A stretch of DNA of 43,976 bases, taken from Clostridiales bacterium. GTDB taxonomy: Bacteria > Bacillota > Clostridia > Lachnospirales > Lachnospiraceae. A model generated the notes under the pieces. The model was not told the origin of the DNA. It searched no databases and was given only the letters and a program-made list of their open reading frames with translations. A program made the translations under genes and the position numbers. Where the stretch lies: NCBI GenBank assembly GCA_021203005.1, contig JAJQCB010000125.1:1-43976 (forward strand), given 5' to 3'. The first letter of the stretch is position 1, and the number at the start of each line of letters is the position of its first letter. This document shows, in pieces, positions 43,949 through 43,976 of the stretch.

Positions 43949-43976
43949 ATGAGGAGAAAACTTGTGATCGCAGTCA
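43949..43976 (+). CDS. Start of a probable mreD, cut by the window end
   Basis: ATG 43949 follows GAGGGGGAG and the mreC stop; only MRRKLVIAV is visible. A basic then hydrophobic start and the position after mreC fit the membrane protein MreD, but nine residues cannot prove it. Confidence 0.5.

Overview
The window looks like an ordinary chromosomal segment of an anaerobic, gut-type Clostridia, most likely Lachnospiraceae. The evidence is the protein set: a GGGtGRT-family protein, DUF4364, a Rho with a long charged insertion, YlmC/YmxH, SigH, the TIGR03960/TIGR03936 pair, a short RNase E/G, an orphan HydE and a YnbB-type PLP enzyme. Base composition is near 50% GC. Almost every gene is on the + strand and tightly packed; only malic enzyme, DUF4364 and a FUSC-family membrane protein are on the - strand. 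I saw no rRNA, tRNA, CRISPR array, prophage or transposase gene.

Layout. 1-3.1 kb: GGGtGRT protein with a strong terminator, a low-GC Uma2-type nuclease gene with its own promoter and an array of five GGTAAC repeats, then mtnA, which converges on DUF4364 and malic enzyme through a bidirectional terminator. 4.9-5.1 kb: a 235-bp repeat element with terminal inverted repeats. 5.2-11.5 kb: rho-rpmE-DUF1385-prmC-prfA and a maltose-type O-acetyltransferase whose 3' end overlaps the convergent FUSC gene. 13.3-18.5 kb: ispF, an APH-fold kinase, cysS, mrnC, rlmB, sigH. 18.5-23.8 kb: ylmC, nrdR, yqeG, a 22-codon acyl-carrier-protein-like fragment, two radical-SAM-associated genes and an RNase E/G. 23.9-31.9 kb: a BaiN-like flavoprotein, leuS, an lgt-like gene, mnmA with an internal repeat insertion, hydE, cysE. 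32-44 kb: a COG2509 flavoprotein, a broken mutS, mutL, miaA, a YnbB-type PLP enzyme, radC, mreB, mreC and the first codons of a probable mreD.

How the genes work together: most serve housekeeping. They cover transcription termination and translation (rho, rpmE, prmC, prfA, cysS, leuS, mrnC, rlmB, mnmA, miaA), mismatch repair (mutS, mutL), sporulation and dNTP control (sigH, ylmC, nrdR), and cell shape (mreB, mreC).

I did not find a convincing new multi-gene system. The most interesting signals are small: two families of short inverted-repeat (MITE-like) elements, one present as a long copy and an internally deleted copy; both a CysE stop codon and the C-terminus of a flavoprotein come from such elements; a -10 box built by an element end; two compensating homopolymer indels in mutS; a diverged 14-codon tandem repeat in MnmA; a truncated ACP-like mini-gene; and a probable leaderless promoter for the FUSC gene. 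All assignments come from reading the sequence; no database search was run.
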